Assembly (NCBI GenBank): GCA_019009955.1
Contig: CM032233.1
Coordinates: forward strand, 113,319,501-113,383,500
Direction: 5' to 3'
Length of the DNA stretch: 64,000 bases
DNA from: Riptortus pedestris
Taxonomy: Eukaryota; Arthropoda; Insecta; Hemiptera; Alydidae
Every line of letters starts with the position of its first letter. The first letter of the stretch is position 1. The notes under the pieces are model-generated. The model was not told the DNA's origin, ran no database searches, and worked only from the letters and a program-made list of their open reading frames with translations. The translations under genes were made by a program, and so were the position numbers. Of the stretch, positions 11,302-22,913 are shown in pieces.

Positions 11302-12109
11302 ATAGCTATGCTCACAGCCTACACCAAATGTTTGTTTCCCTCATATTCATATTCCTGGCAGAAAAATTTAGTTTCCTGATTGGCCTGCTCTTTTTTTTCT
11401 CTATTGGCCATTATTCTCAATAATGGATTTATTTTTTTTGTTACTCCTTTGGTGGAAAATTTCCTCTGATTAAAAGTATCTTTGCCAATATATTGATAAT
11501 CGAATTCATCTTCTTACTACACAAATGACATTAGTAGGTTGGAATATAAACATTGGTGGATATCCAAGAAATTGAGAAGTAGCACAACTAGTCAAGTTCA
11601 TTTTATTTGATATTGATACTATTTAGACAATTCTGCAAATCGTTATGTACATCTTGGTTTCCTAACAAAAAAACTTAAAATATTATTTCTTTTGTGATAC
11701 CGTTATTATATACTATATAATATGATGCAGCGCATCATCATCAGTGCCCAAACATCCGGGTTGCACTGCATTGAAGGCGCTCTGTCGTTTTAATAAATTT
11801 TTACAGTGGAAGCATAGCCATTTCTTTCATCTGCCAACATTTAGACTACCACACTTATTTCCTGATTCAAGAAAATTATAGAGGATGTTTAGTTTCTTGA
11901 AGTTCATCAAGTCCCATCATTAAATCTTTTCTACAAAATGAGAAGAAATAATTGTCACCTGTCCTCTGTTTTTTTTTTCTTTGATTGAAAATAAATTATT
12001 TGCTTCTTTACTAGTCATATTCAGTCCTAATGCTCTATGATGGGTTCCCATGCGGAAGCAGTACACCCTTGACAAGGGGCTGATCACCAAGAATCTGTAC
12101 TGGATATGG
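11302..12109. other. Intergenic, nothing recognised
   Basis: AT-rich, with no usable ORF and no clear repeat end. Short phrases hint at old transposon debris but were too weak to call. Confidence 0.3.
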
Positions 12110-13268
12110 ATTGTAAATAAGCTGAAAACCTTTTGAAAATTCAAAATATCTCTGTTATTATACGTCGGATAGAAAAGTTCTATAAAACCAATCTTATTGA
12201 AAATGGAATTTCCTATGAATGCTATCATATTCATTTTTTCTCTATCTCAAATATTAACTGAAATATTTGCGTTTTTTAAATGTTGGCCATAACTAAACCC
12301 TCACTCCAGCTCATGTCATATTAACAATAAATTGTGATATGAACAACTTTATTCCAAGCTTGATACCAACTATTAATGTGCAAATACGTTCGCGGGCCGC
12401 TTTTAAAAGTAGTGCATTTTAAAGTAGTGTTCATAATTTTTACATTACACGACAATGTAACTATAATACAATTTATTAAAATAACAAAATGAAATGAAAA
12501 AAAAAATAGGTACAACATTATAATTAAATCGTAAAATTTGGAATTATTACAAACAACGAAAGTTAAATAGCGACACCGAAATCAATGAGGCCGAGCTTGA
12601 ATTTTGGAAACTAATCTATCGTTGTTTGGATATTCCTGAATTTTCCAAATTATCGTCTGTCAGCCTTGTGCGAAGTTTTGATTTATGAACTTTCATCATT
12701 GAAAAGAACTGTTCGCATTTATAACTACTGCCAAACGCATAAGTCTCTCCTCATTTGGAGTAAGTAGTGTAATATTTTTGTTTAATTGGGTTTTTCAAAA
12801 TGTCTCGCGGGCCGGATCAAACCTTAACGCGGCCCGGTGGTCGCCCACATATGATCTATACCATATTAGCAACAACACACTGTTTCACCCATCATACCAT
12901 ACTGTTTCACGCAGCAATTAAGTCTATTGTTGTTAATATCTGAAATCGGACTAGGATTAAGAAAGGTTTAATTAGAAAATTAAAAATATCTCTGTTATTA
13001 TGACTCGTAACGAAAACTGTTATAGAACCAATCTTGTTAAACTATTGATGGTCTACAACTGTTGTTCTATACATTTTTTCTTAACTCAAATATTAAGCGA
13101 ATTATTCGTACTTTTTTGTTTTCAGTTATCATTTACCCCCCCCCCTTCTGCTTATCGGTTTTTTACATAGAGATATAGAATATGTGTTGCGATGAGATCA
13201 GTAGCGTGTCATACTAGCACATGAAAATCTGCTTAGTGTACGCAGCTCCTGCGGGACGGACTGCATTT
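12110..13268 (+). mobile_element. Helentron-like element (HINE), + orientation, carrying a hAT remnant
   Basis: The body phrases occur as reverse complements (aaaatatctctgttattat, ctcaaatattaa), twice, either side of the hAT piece. The hairpin end at 13228-13268 reads aaaatctgcttag...cgcagctcctgcgggacgga. The two body blocks may be two nested copies rather than one. It ends about 500 bp before the RNF11 start codon. Confidence 0.65.
12388..12848 (-). mobile_element. hAT transposon 3' remnant
   Basis: It is bounded by GC-rich cgcgggccg phrases, and the right end cggtggtcgcccac is typical of hAT terminal repeats. On the minus strand 12731-12616 encodes CEQFFSMMKVHKSKLRTRL, the conserved C-terminal dimerisation motif of hAT transposases (the family's 'CE.LFS.MK...K...R..L' block), followed by a premature stop. 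Only the last ~40 codons are readable. Confidence 0.75.
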
Positions 13269-13764
13269 TTTTAGTCCTTTTTAAAATATAGAGAGACCCC
13301 CCCCCTTCCTCGCATTCTTTGGTCACTTAGCTATTTCGATAGCTTAGTTTTGTTTTGCTTCAATCACAAGAGCACTTTTGTTTTTTAACTTCAGAGAAAA
13401 TTTATTTTTTTGCACCGTGTTATTGTCATGTAAACATGTGATTTATTTTTGAAGACGTCAACACTGTCACGGCACTGTCAGAATTCGAAAATAACCAACT
13501 CACCAGCTGACTGAAACAATGACGATCGTTTTTTCAAATTGTAAACTTTGCGTAAATTCGGATCTTTAGAAGTTCATACGTCGCAATTAATAAGACAGCA
13601 GTACTGGATATGAGAGCTCGTTTAAGCATTAGGTTGTAAGTTTTGTTTAATTTACTCTACTATAGGTTTTTGTTAGACGGGGCTATTGTGATGGTAATCC
13701 TCTTTGTTGTTGTCAAAGTAACTTATTGGAATGTTTTAGAAGATTTTCCTGAAACCCTACAGAG
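13269..13764. other. RNF11 5' flank
   Basis: This is the only space for a 5' UTR and promoter if no upstream non-coding exon exists. No TATA box, CpG-rich patch or other promoter element could be supported. The stretch is less AT-rich than its surroundings from about 13430 to 13600. Confidence 0.35.
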
Positions 13765-13875
13765 ATGGGGAATTGCCTTAAAGGCTCCTCAGCAGATGAC
13801 ATCTCATTACTTCGGGGAAGCGAGAGTGCAAATGACACAAGTTCAGACAATTTAGGGCTCCCTCCACCTTACAGG
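13765..13875 (+). CDS. RNF11: RNF11 E3 ubiquitin ligase adaptor, exon 1
   Basis: The exon encodes MGNCLKGSSADDISLLRGS... and ends ...LGLPPPYR (37 codons, phase 0), before a GG/gtaaga donor. MGNC gives an N-myristoylation Gly2 with a palmitoylatable Cys4. PPPY (residues 33-36) is the WW-domain ligand by which RNF11 binds NEDD4-family ligases such as ITCH. The three exons give 143 aa against 154 in human RNF11, with the same order: acyl anchor, PPxY, QLTEEEQ helix, RING-H2. The protein sits on endosomal membranes and modulates ubiquitination in NF-kB, TGF-beta and trafficking pathways. No internal stops; the gene looks intact. An upstream in-frame Met is not plausible because MGNC is invariant. 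Confidence 0.95.
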
Positions 13876-14365
13876 GTAAGATTTGGCATTTCCTAAAAAT
13901 TCATTATCATGCTTTGTTTTTCTATTATTATATTTAAATTCTATATTTTGGCCATTGTATTTTTGAAGCTAATCAGATATTCACTTATAAACTGCTTGAA
14001 TTTAAGTTAGGCCATAGTGTGTTCTTTCTTTGTGACAAGTAGTTACCCAAGTATTATGGTATAACTTTTATTAATTGGTGTTTGGGATAGCATACATAAG
14101 ATTCAGTGGCAATTCTATTTTTACTATCCTCTTAGAATGTGTAATAGTGTTATTGCTTATTAAAGACTGTGGTTTTCCTTATTTGAAAGTTAATCCTTTA
14201 ACATATAATTATGTTAAACTATTCTTGATTCAATCATACATGCACATGATTCGAATAACTTTAGTCTGTTATTACACAAACAGACATAATCTTTGTTATT
14301 CTGTGGCTCAGTTCCAATATCCTTTGTTTACAACAAACAAAATCAGTGTGCACAATAATGTGAAA

Positions 14366-15870
14366 AGTATTATTCAAGAACAAACAGCTTAATTTATCAT
14401 ATCAATAATCCAAATAGTATTATTAAAGAATAAACAACTTAATTTATCATACCGATAATCCAAATAGAATTATTCAAGAATAAACACTTTAATTTATCAT
14501 ACCGATAATCCAAATAGAATTATTCAAGAATAAACACTTTAATTTATCATACCGATAATCCAAATAGAATTATTCAAGAATAAACACTTTAATTTATCAT
14601 ACCGATAATCCAAATAGAATTATTCAAAAATAAACAATTTAATTTATCATATCGATAATCCAAATAGTATTATTCAAGAATAAACACTTTAATTTATCAT
14701 ACCGATAATCCAAATAGAATTATTCAAGAATAAACACTTTAATTTATCATACCGATAATCCAAATAGAATTATTCAAGAATAAACAACTTAATTTATCGT
14801 ATCGATAATCCAATTAGTATTATTCAAAAATAAACAACTTAATTTATCATATATTCAAGAATAAACAACTTAATTTATTGTATCGATAATCAAAATAGTA
14901 TTATTCAAGAATAAACGACTTAATTTATCATACTGATACTCCAAATAGCATTATTCAAGGATAAACAACTTAATTTATCATACCGATAATCCAAATAGAA
15001 TTATTCAAGAATAAACAACTTAATTTATCGTATCGATAATCCAATTAGTATTATTCAAAAATAAACAACTTAATTTATCGTATTGATAATCAAAATAGTA
15101 TTATTCAAGAATAAACGACTTAATTTATCATACCGATAATCCAAATAGAATTATTCAAAAATAAACAATTTAATTTATCATATCGATAATCCAAATAGTA
15201 TTATTCAAGAATAAACAACTTAATTTATCATACCGATAATCAAAATAGTATTATTCAAGAATAAACGACTTTATTTATCGTATCGATAATCAAAATAGTA
15301 AATATTATTCAAAAATAAATGACTTAATTTATCATACTGATACTCCAAATAGTATTATTCAAGAATAAACAACTTAATTTATCATACCGATAATCAAAAT
15401 TGTATTATTCAAGAATAAACAACTTAATTTATCATACCGATAATCAAAATAGTATTATTCAAGAATAAACAACTTTATTTATCGTATCGATAATCAAAAT
15501 AGTAAATATTATTCAAAAATAAATGACTTAATTTATCATACTGATACTCCAAATAGTATTATTCAAGAATAAACAACTTAATTTATCATACCGATAATCA
15601 AAATTGTATTATTCAAGAATAAACAACTTAATTTATCATACCGATAATCAAAATAGTATTATTCAAGAATAAACAACTTTATTTATCATACCGATAATCA
15701 AAATTGTATTATTCAAGAATAAACAACTTTATTTATCGTATCGATAATCAAAATAGTAAATATTATTCAAAAATAAATGACTTAATTTATCATACTGATA
15801 CTCCAAATAGTATTATTCAAGAATAAACAACTTAACTTATTTTATCGATAATCCAAATAGTATTATTCAG
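14366..15870 (+). repeat. 50-bp minisatellite array A (RNF11 intron 1)
   Basis: About 30 copies of a 50-bp unit (caaatagtattattcaagaa, taaacaacttaatttatc, ataccgataatc) with a few substitutions. Variants recur in a set order: a longer unit containing agtaaatattattc appears near 15297, 15502 and 15755, giving a higher-order repeat of about 205-255 bp. That indicates local unequal exchange or replication slippage in blocks of 4-5 units. The array is the reverse complement of array B. Confidence 0.95.
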
Positions 15871-17023
15871 AATACCCTTTGTAAAAAAGACAGTTGTTGT
15901 CCTCAAGATGCGGGTTTTCAACAATTTACTCAACTTTCCATTTATCCTGCATAGCAAAAAACGCCCATCAAATAGGGGCTGAATAAACTAAGCAGATTTA
16001 CTAGGTGCAACAATGAGAAGAGATAGAAATGGCACCCTGAAGCCGAGCTATTATTTCAGTCCGAGCACGCCATCAACATACCTTCCGCTGGCCAGGTGAC
16101 CTCTCAAAGCTCTTATACTATGCAAAGGATCAGAGGATATATGAAGTTTTGGGAAAATTGCAAAAAGAGGAAAACTTTAATAGATTGTAGATTGTTTCCC
16201 GAGAGCAATCTGCTACAAGGGGATATTTATTAGGAATGGGGGAAAATATTATAAGTTACAGATTTAAAAATGGATGAAAATCACTATATCGTGCCCCAAA
16301 ATATTAATTAAGAAAAGGAAAGAATTTGACCTTCATTAGGAGAAATATGGTATGGCCACATGTTTTTATAAATCGGCAAGGTCAAATTCATGGTCCATTG
16401 GCTAGCTTCCAAAATAGATATTTAATCTTTTTATTCAGTTCCTCTTTATAGACTTCAGTATTGAAAGAAAAAGAGAAGAAAGACGGGATAACATTTATGT
16501 TAGAGGCAATAAGATCAGCAAATATAATTTGGCTTGAAGCCAATAATAAAACAGAGGAGTTACTGACAAATTATATTCCAGAAGATAAAAATACAAATTT
16601 GGGATATAAAATCAAAACAAGAAAAATGGGCTCACTAGTGTATAATGTGGTGTGAACTACATTGAAATCTTCAATGTCATATTGATGCTAACTACTGATG
16701 AAATAATTAGCTTTTAATTCATAATTACTACTGGTGAACTCATTAAATAAAAGCTTTAGTCACTTAAAAAAGGGCAACAACCTGTATATAACTTGTCCAG
16801 ATTGGCCATAGTAGCACAAAGTAGTCTTTAATAAATTATATCAAAAGCGGATGATTAAAATTTTAAATTGGCGATAACATAAATTAAATTTGATTATAAT
16901 TTGTATGAAATTAAATTTGAAAATTGATATAATGAACTTTATCACATAATAGAATTACAAAATATTTAGAAAAAGCCCCAATGAAATAAATATCCATATT
17001 TTGGTATGCTAAACTAAGTTATA
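15871..17023. other. Spacer between the two minisatellite arrays
   Basis: Unique sequence of about 1.15 kb. Near 15974 it holds ggggctgaataaactaagcagattt, a decayed Helentron-like hairpin end. A 64-codon frame (16461-16655) has no recognisable domain. No inverted ends were found that would make the whole 14.4-18.4 kb block a simple transposon. Confidence 0.5.
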
Positions 17024-18432
17024 TATTCTTGAATAATACTATTTGGATTATCGACACGATAAATTAAATTGTTTATTCTTCAATAATACTATTTGGATTA
17101 TCGATACGATAAATTAAATTGTTTATTCTTGAATAATACTATTGGGATTATCGATATGATAAATTAAGTTGTTTATTCTTGAATAATACTATTCGGATTA
17201 TCAATATGATAAATTAAGTGGTTTATTCTTCAATAATAATATTTGGATTATTGGTATGATAAATTAAGTTGTTTATTCTGGAGTAATATTATTTGGATTA
17301 TCGATACTATAAACTAAGTTTTTTATTCTTGAATAATACTATTTGAATTATCGATACGATAAATTAAATTGTTTATTCTTGAATAATACTATTTGGATTA
17401 TCGATATGATAAATTAAGTGGTTTATTCTTCAATAATACTATTTGGATTATCGATACGATAAATTAAATTGTTTATTCTTGAATAATACTATTGGGATTA
17501 TCGATATGATAAATTAAGTTGTTTATTCTTGAATAATACTATTCGGATTATCAATATGATAAATTAAGTGGTTTATTCTTCAATAATAATATTTGGATTA
17601 TTGGTATGATAACTTAAGTTGTTTATTCTGGAATAATATTATTTGGATTATCGATACGATAAATTAAGTTGTTTATTCTTGAATAATACTATTCGGATTA
17701 TCAATATGATAAATTAAGTGGTTTATTCTTCAATAATAATATTTGGATTATTGGTATGATAACTTAAGTTGTTTATTCTGGAATAATATTATTGGGATTA
17801 TCGATATGATAAATTAAGTTGTTTATTCTTGAATAATACTATTCGGATTATCAATATGATAAATTAAGTGGTTTATTCTTCAATAATAATATTTGGATTA
17901 TTGGTATGATAACTTAAGTTGTTTATTCTGGAATAATATTATTTGGATTATCGATACGATAAACTAAGTTGTTTATTCTTGAATAATACTATTTGAATTA
18001 TCGATACGATAAATTAAATTGTTTATTCTTGAATAATACTATGTGGATTATCGATATGATAAATTAAGTTGTTTATTCTTGAATAATACTATTTGGATTA
18101 TCGTTACGAGAAATTATATTGTTTATTCTTCAATAATAATATTTGGATTATTGGTATGATAACTTAAGTTGTTTATTCTGGAATAATATTATTTGGATTA
18201 TCGATACGATAAACTAAGTTGTTTATTCTTGAATAATACTATTTGGATTATGAGTATGACGAATTAAGTTGTTTATTTTTAAATAATATTATTTGGACTA
18301 TTGGTATGATAAATGAAGTTGTTTATTCTTGAATAATACTATTTGGATTATTGATGCGATAAATTAAGTTATTTATTCTTGAATAATACTATTTGGATTT
18401 TCAATACGATAAACTAAGTTGTTTATTCTTGA
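17024..18432 (-). repeat. 50-bp minisatellite array B, inverted copy of array A
   Basis: About 28 units (gtttattcttgaataatact, atttggattatcgatatgat, aaattaagtt), each the reverse complement of an array A unit. Multi-unit blocks are duplicated; the series cggattatcaatatg, then taataatatttggattattgg, occurs at about 17191, 17551, 17691 and 17851. Arrays A and B together form an imperfect inverted repeat of about 1.4 kb per arm. Confidence 0.95.
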
Positions 18433-18865
18433 TTTGAGCTCCAAAAATTTTAAATTTTGATGTCTCTAAAATTAAAAAATCAAGAAATATATCAGTAGAT
18501 GCTGGGACTAGACATAAAGATAGTATTTACGAAGTTGGAACACCTTCAATTTTTTTTTTTTTTTTAGAAGAAATGCAATAAAAAGTTCTAAAATAAATCA
18601 TTCGGCTTCTCTTCATAAATTAGGGTTTTTCGAGATGTGACAGTCCTCTTCCCAACCAGCGATATGTATATATTCATATCACATGTTAGTCTACTACTGG
18701 GGCATTAGTCTTACTAGCCTCAACAAGACATATTTTTGTTTTCCATGCCAGTTTAATATTATTTACAGGATCCTAGTTATTGGTTTACATTTTTTTTTAA
18801 ATATTTGTTTAGTAATGTATTTATTATGATTATGATTGTCTACTAATATTAATCTGGTTCACTAG

Positions 18866-19014
18866 GAAGCTGTTCCTGTTTATTATCCTTCTCCTAATAT
18901 CAGCAGGCCTGTGAACCAGCTAACAGAAGAAGAGCAAATCAAAATAGCTAAACGTTTGGGATTGATACAACATCTGCCTACTGGAAATTACGATGGTTGC
19001 AAGAAAAATCGAGA
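18866..19014 (+). CDS. RNF11: RNF11 exon 2 (linker and QLTEEEQ region)
   Basis: The acceptor is ctag and the donor gaga/gtaagt; 49 codons plus 2 nt. The product begins EAVPVYYPSPNISRPV and continues NQLTEEEQIKIAKRLGLIQ, then HLPTGNYDGCKKNR. This matches RNF11 from just after the PPxY motif to just before the RING. The split codon GA|G gives Glu87, joining to exon 3. Intron 1 (4990 bp) holds the inverted minisatellite arrays. Confidence 0.95.
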
Positions 19015-19759
19015 GTAAGTATTGTATTTATTTAAAGTCTTAATTTAAATTGGTTTTTGTTGAAATTATATTTATTGTAGTTTATTTATTACTATTTGTT
19101 TAATTTTAATAGTGTTGTTGAAAAGGTTTGATAATTACCTAATATTCAATATTACTTGTGAAAACCTATTTACTGTTATTTAAATGAAGTAATATAACTA
19201 GAGGTTAACTGCCAGTTTTAGTGAAAATCGTTGCTTTTTAATGTGTGTGCTTGTTTTTTTTATAATAGTGGCATACCTCCTAAAGGATTAGTGATTTTTT
19301 AAAAATAAGAAATATTATAACTTATATGAAAATGGGTTTCACTAAATTCTACTTTTATTAGCACCCCAATATGAAGAAATTAATCAGGCGACCTCTTGAT
19401 GGAAGTTCTTACTCTTTAATTTGTAGGTGAAATGAATATCTCCAAAGCCTGAGGATGTTGAATACATTTTCTATATGTTTAGATTTTTCTTCAATAAGGG
19501 TGAATATTGAAGAACCAATGCTAATTTTGCTGAGACAAGTATATACTAGTTTTCAAATCAGAATGAAGAGTGAAACCGAACTTTTCAACATAGATATTTT
19601 CTTAATTTATGTTAGTGGAATGGACATTGATTAAACATATGCGACAAACTCCTGTCTGGTGATAACTTTTTATTGCTAAAACATTATTATAAAAATTGAC
19701 CATTCAAATTGAGGTTAATGGTTTAAAAACAAACAAACATGAAATAAAAAGTCTTAAAT

Positions 19760-20440
19760 GATAATTTTTATTCAAAATAAGCTCCAATACTATCGATACA
19801 CTTCTACCCATGCTTTATTAAGTTTTCTATTCCCTTTAAGTAGAATATTGTATCCCCCCTCCCCCAATGAATTACTGAAAATGCACTTTCTAGAGTACTT
19901 TGGTCTTTGAAATTTTTCCTTTGCGAAAAATGGTCCTGGTGGCTTAAAAAAAGAGGTAGTTGACGGGTTTAACCTCATACCCAAATTAAAACAATTTTTG
20001 TGATGACTGCAAGGAAACCTCTGGTCAAGATTATTGGCCTTTTTTGATTTACTGAAGATGGTTTCAATTCAGTCAATTATTTGATGCATTGTATCAATTT
20101 TGAGGCAATAATTTCAGCAAACCACAAATAGCATTGCCAAATTACCTTCTTTTGATGAGTTTTGGAAAATGTTTTTGTTCTTCTCTTTCTTTGAGTAACT
20201 GCCTACAATGTCTGTTGTCATAGAGAATCCATTTTCCATCAAAAATAATAATACTCTCCAGAAACAACTTGCTTTGGTGATGGGGAAATAGAGAAACACA
20301 AAGTTCATTCATATCTTTGATTTGCTTTGGTGCTAGGCCAGTCGTTGGGCAGCCCACTGATCAAGTTTTTTTTTTAGTTTTAAGGTGGTCTGAAACAGTT
20401 GATTATCCAACTGATGAGTTATTCTGCAATTTATCAAACC
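19760..20440 (-). pseudogene. Mariner transposase remnant (RNF11 intron 2)
   Basis: On the minus strand a heavily decayed mariner can be followed: KKKLDQW-like linker, HHQSKLFLESIIIFDGKW then ILYDNR (the region of the first catalytic Asp; the usual 'CDEKWILYDN' here is FDGKW), and EEQKHFPK. After a gap, the C-terminal LNKAWVEVYR near 19800 matches the mariner tail. Stops and frameshifts are many and the catalytic core is lost. It is much older than the mariners at 37 and 62 kb. Confidence 0.7.
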
Positions 20441-20518
20441 ATTGTTTTCTTCTACAAAAGCATCCTTCTTTATCATCTAAGAAAAAATCTCCCTTACAAA
20501 ATTTTGTGATCCGTTGTT

Positions 20519-20691
20519 TGTTAAGTAAATAGCTTCATAGATTCCAGATTTTAAAACATAGTGCATACAGTGTTCACTTGTTAAATGAGGATAGCTTTTA
20601 CTTATATCAATTTGTGATTGCGTTATGTCAAAGCAATAAAAACCTGTCACTAATAAAAACATATCACTTAAGTTCATGGTTACATATTATA
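20519..20691 (+). repeat. 5' LTR
   Basis: It starts TGTTAAGTAAATAG and matches 22151-22320 over most of its length; the final ~25 bp diverge, so its exact end is uncertain. Confidence 0.75.
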
Positions 20692-20698
20692 TTTGTCA

Positions 20699-21052
20699 AT
20701 TACAGCACTTAAACCAGAAGAAGAGAGTGTGAATGCAATTTTGGAAGAATTAGAGAAACACTGTTCACCAAAGAAAAATGAGACCATAGAGGTGTATAAA
20801 TTTTTTAATAAAAAACCGAAGCCCGACAAATCTTTTGACAGATTTTATGCCAGTCTAAAGGGATTATCTAAATATTGTGGCTTTCGAGATCAGGAAAATA
20901 AGTTAACAAAAGCACAAATAATAATAGGGCTTGAGTCACAACTGATGAAAGTGAAATTGCCGAGAGATGATGCATCATTGGAAAAAGTTGTGGTATTTTG
21001 TAAATCAGCTGAGGTATCGAAAGATAACTTCAAGATGATGGAATCATCTTAA
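20699..21052 (+). pseudogene. gypsy gag (partial)
   Basis: The product ALKPEEESVNAILEELEKHC continues to KNETIEVYKFFNKK, SFDRFYASLKGLSKYC, IIIGLESQLMKVKL and CKSAEVSKDN. This is the central capsid part of Ty3/gypsy Gag proteins of the K02A2.6-like group. The N-terminal part of Gag is missing and there is no normal ATG. It would have formed the particle shell; here it is a fragment. Confidence 0.8.
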
Positions 21053-21089
21053 TATATTTTCTTGTGATCAAGCAGAGTAGGAATACTGA

Positions 21090-21720
21090 AAAAAGATGTC
21101 CTCGGTGCGGATATCAGCATGGCTACAAGAAGTCTTGCCCAGCTGATGGAAAAATCTGTTTCAAGTGTGGACAGGGGAATCACTTTGCCTCTTTCCGCAG
21201 GACTGTGACCTAGAGCACATCAGGCCTTACAGCAGAGAGTCAAGATCAAGAACAAAGAATTGAAGACATCGTATATGTAAGCTTTATATGGCATGATCCG
21301 GGTGCTAGGGCTTGGTTTTGTGGCATATTAGTTAATGGGAAGTCCAAAATTAATTTTTATCTTTATTAATTAGATACTGGGGCCGGAGTAAACATTTTAC
21401 CTATCAATTTAGTATAAAATGTTGGATTAGCAAGTCATTTACCCATGTCACCTGCGAGGCTGCAGGCTTATGGAGGATTCCAAATCAAACCATCACATGA
21501 AATTCTTACATCCATTAAATATGGCTCAATTGAAAAAGAGATTAACTTCATAATAATTGATTGCAAAACAAAACCAATTTTAAGTTTGAGGAATTGTGTA
21601 GATCTTGGATTAATTCGTTGTACTAATGGAGTTGAATCAGGAAAACTTAGGACAAAAGATGACTTGCAGGGCTTGAGGGTGATGGCTGTTTCCCAGATAA
21701 AACTAATATTAAGATAACCC
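21090..21720 (+). pseudogene. gypsy zinc knuckle and aspartic protease fragments
   Basis: At 21097-21190 there is RCPRCGYQHGYKKSC and then CFKCGQGNHFASF; the second is a CCHC knuckle with the last Cys changed to Phe. At 21370-21410 LDTGAGVNILP is the retropepsin active site (DTGA). The frame is then open from 21445 to 21717 (AYGGFQIKP, IIDCKTKPILSL) as in gypsy proteases. Several stops separate the pieces. Confidence 0.8.
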
Positions 21721-21939
21721 CTGATGCAGTACTAAATGATGGTTCTGCTAGCTGTTCCTTTATTAAATAATAGAAATGCTCTTATAGCAAGTCTGACATA
21801 TAGTCTGCGAAATTACTGCAAAGTAGGATATTAGGCTCCAAATTAACTCTAGGATGTGACAAATTAGTGCTAAAACTAGTTCGGCCATCTGTGCATAAAC
21901 AGATGATTCACAAACAATCAAAACAAAAAGTTTATTACA

Positions 21940-22135
21940 AAGGAAGAAAGGAAACAATTTTTCAGGAGGGATAAAAAATATTGGTTCAAAACATTAAAAC
22001 TAAAAAGTGGGAACCTGCACAGGTAGTTACAAAACGCTCGTTTCCTAGGCCCTACATAATCAAGCTTAGGGATGGGAGGACATTTAGAACAAATATTATT
22101 TTTATGCGGGAAGTTGTTGGCAAAAATATCAGTTT
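21940..22135 (+). pseudogene. gypsy integrase C-terminal fragment
   Basis: The frames read KWEPAQVV and then PRPYIIKLRDGRTFRTN, the conserved chromatin-binding end of gypsy integrases. It directly precedes the polypurine tract. The catalytic core is deleted. Confidence 0.65.
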
Positions 22136-22150
22136 AAAAGGAGGGAGATG

Positions 22151-22320
22151 TTAAGTAAATAGGTTAATAGATTCCAGATGTTAAAACATATGGTATACAG
22201 TGTTCACTTGTTAAATGAGGTTAGGTTATAGTTCTAACAGTTATGTGATTGTGAGTATATGTCAAAGTGATAAAAACCTGTCACTAATAAAAACATATTA
22301 TTTAAGTTCATCACATTAAT
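22151..22320 (+). repeat. 3' LTR
   Basis: It begins TGTTAAGTAAATAGG right after the polypurine tract and matches the 5' LTR. Confidence 0.75.
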
Positions 22321-22473
22321 TACTGTCAAACAATGTGCTTGCTTACAGTACCTTTGCTGAAAGCATGGTTAACTTTTCTCACCATTTCGACCAACTTTAT
22401 ACTTTCTAGAGAAATTACACAAGTCTCATGTGTTGACTTCTTTATTAATTATAATTGAGTCCCCAGTAATTAA

Positions 22474-22913
22474 CCCTTTCCTTGCACAAAGCCACTATAG
22501 TGGCTTGAGCCAGACCATCCCCCAGTGCGCAAAGCCACTATAGTGGCTTAGGGATGGCATGCCCCTCGCGCGCAGAGCCACTATAGTGGCTTTGGTCGTT
22601 CCCCATCTAATTTTGGTAAACCACTGTTGTGGCTCGGAAGGGAATCATCTGTTGGCAAATAGGGGAACTAGTAACTACCTGTAGCCTCACTAGATCGCAT
22701 CAACAGTACGTTTTGCTGCATTTGTGTGGATCTGTGGGCTTTAAGGGTGGCGGACCCTACCCTCGTCAAATTAGTTGACAGCTTTAATATAAATAGGCGA
22801 GGGGGGCAACCGGGAGGAGGGCCGGGAATCCCGCGCACAGAGGGGTAGCTGAACTTGGAACGGCCAGCGCCCCTCGTCACTCACCCTCCACTACCTGTGC
22901 CGCAATTAAAGGG
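22474..22913. mobile_element. piggyBac-type MITE with internal palindrome array
   Basis: The 440-bp element is flanked by TTAA on both sides (22470-22473, 22914-22917) and has CCCTTT...AAAGGG ends, the hallmark of piggyBac-superfamily insertions. It is much more GC-rich than the intron around it. No transposase is encoded. Near the left end lie four palindromes at about 43-bp spacing. Confidence 0.85.
22489..22634. repeat. Array of 18-bp palindromes at ~43-bp spacing
   Basis: AAGCCACTATAGTGGCTT, a perfect palindrome, occurs at 22489-22506 and 22532-22549. A 16-bp core version lies at 22576-22591, and a degenerate version (aaccactgttgtggct) at about 22619. The linkers differ. This looks like a subterminal binding-site array of the MITE. 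Confidence 0.9.

Larger units (their letters stand above)
20519..22320 (+). mobile_element. Short non-autonomous gypsy-type LTR retrotransposon
   Basis: Two similar ~170-bp LTRs (20519-20691 and 22151-22320) share tgttaagtaaatag, cagtgttcacttgttaaatg and aaaaacctgtcactaataaa. A polypurine tract, aaaaggagggaga, lies just before the right LTR. The interior of only 1.46 kb keeps part of gag, a zinc knuckle, the protease start and the last part of integrase. Reverse transcriptase, RNase H and the integrase core are absent. The LTRs differ at several sites, so the insertion is not recent. Confidence 0.85.

Noticed and set aside
16461..16655. 64-codon frame in the minisatellite spacer
   Set aside because: It is short, Lys-rich as expected for AT-rich DNA, and has no domain or splice context.
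14366..18432. CRISPR-like array
   Set aside because: The repeats are contiguous 50-bp units without unique spacers, in a eukaryotic intron; this is a minisatellite.
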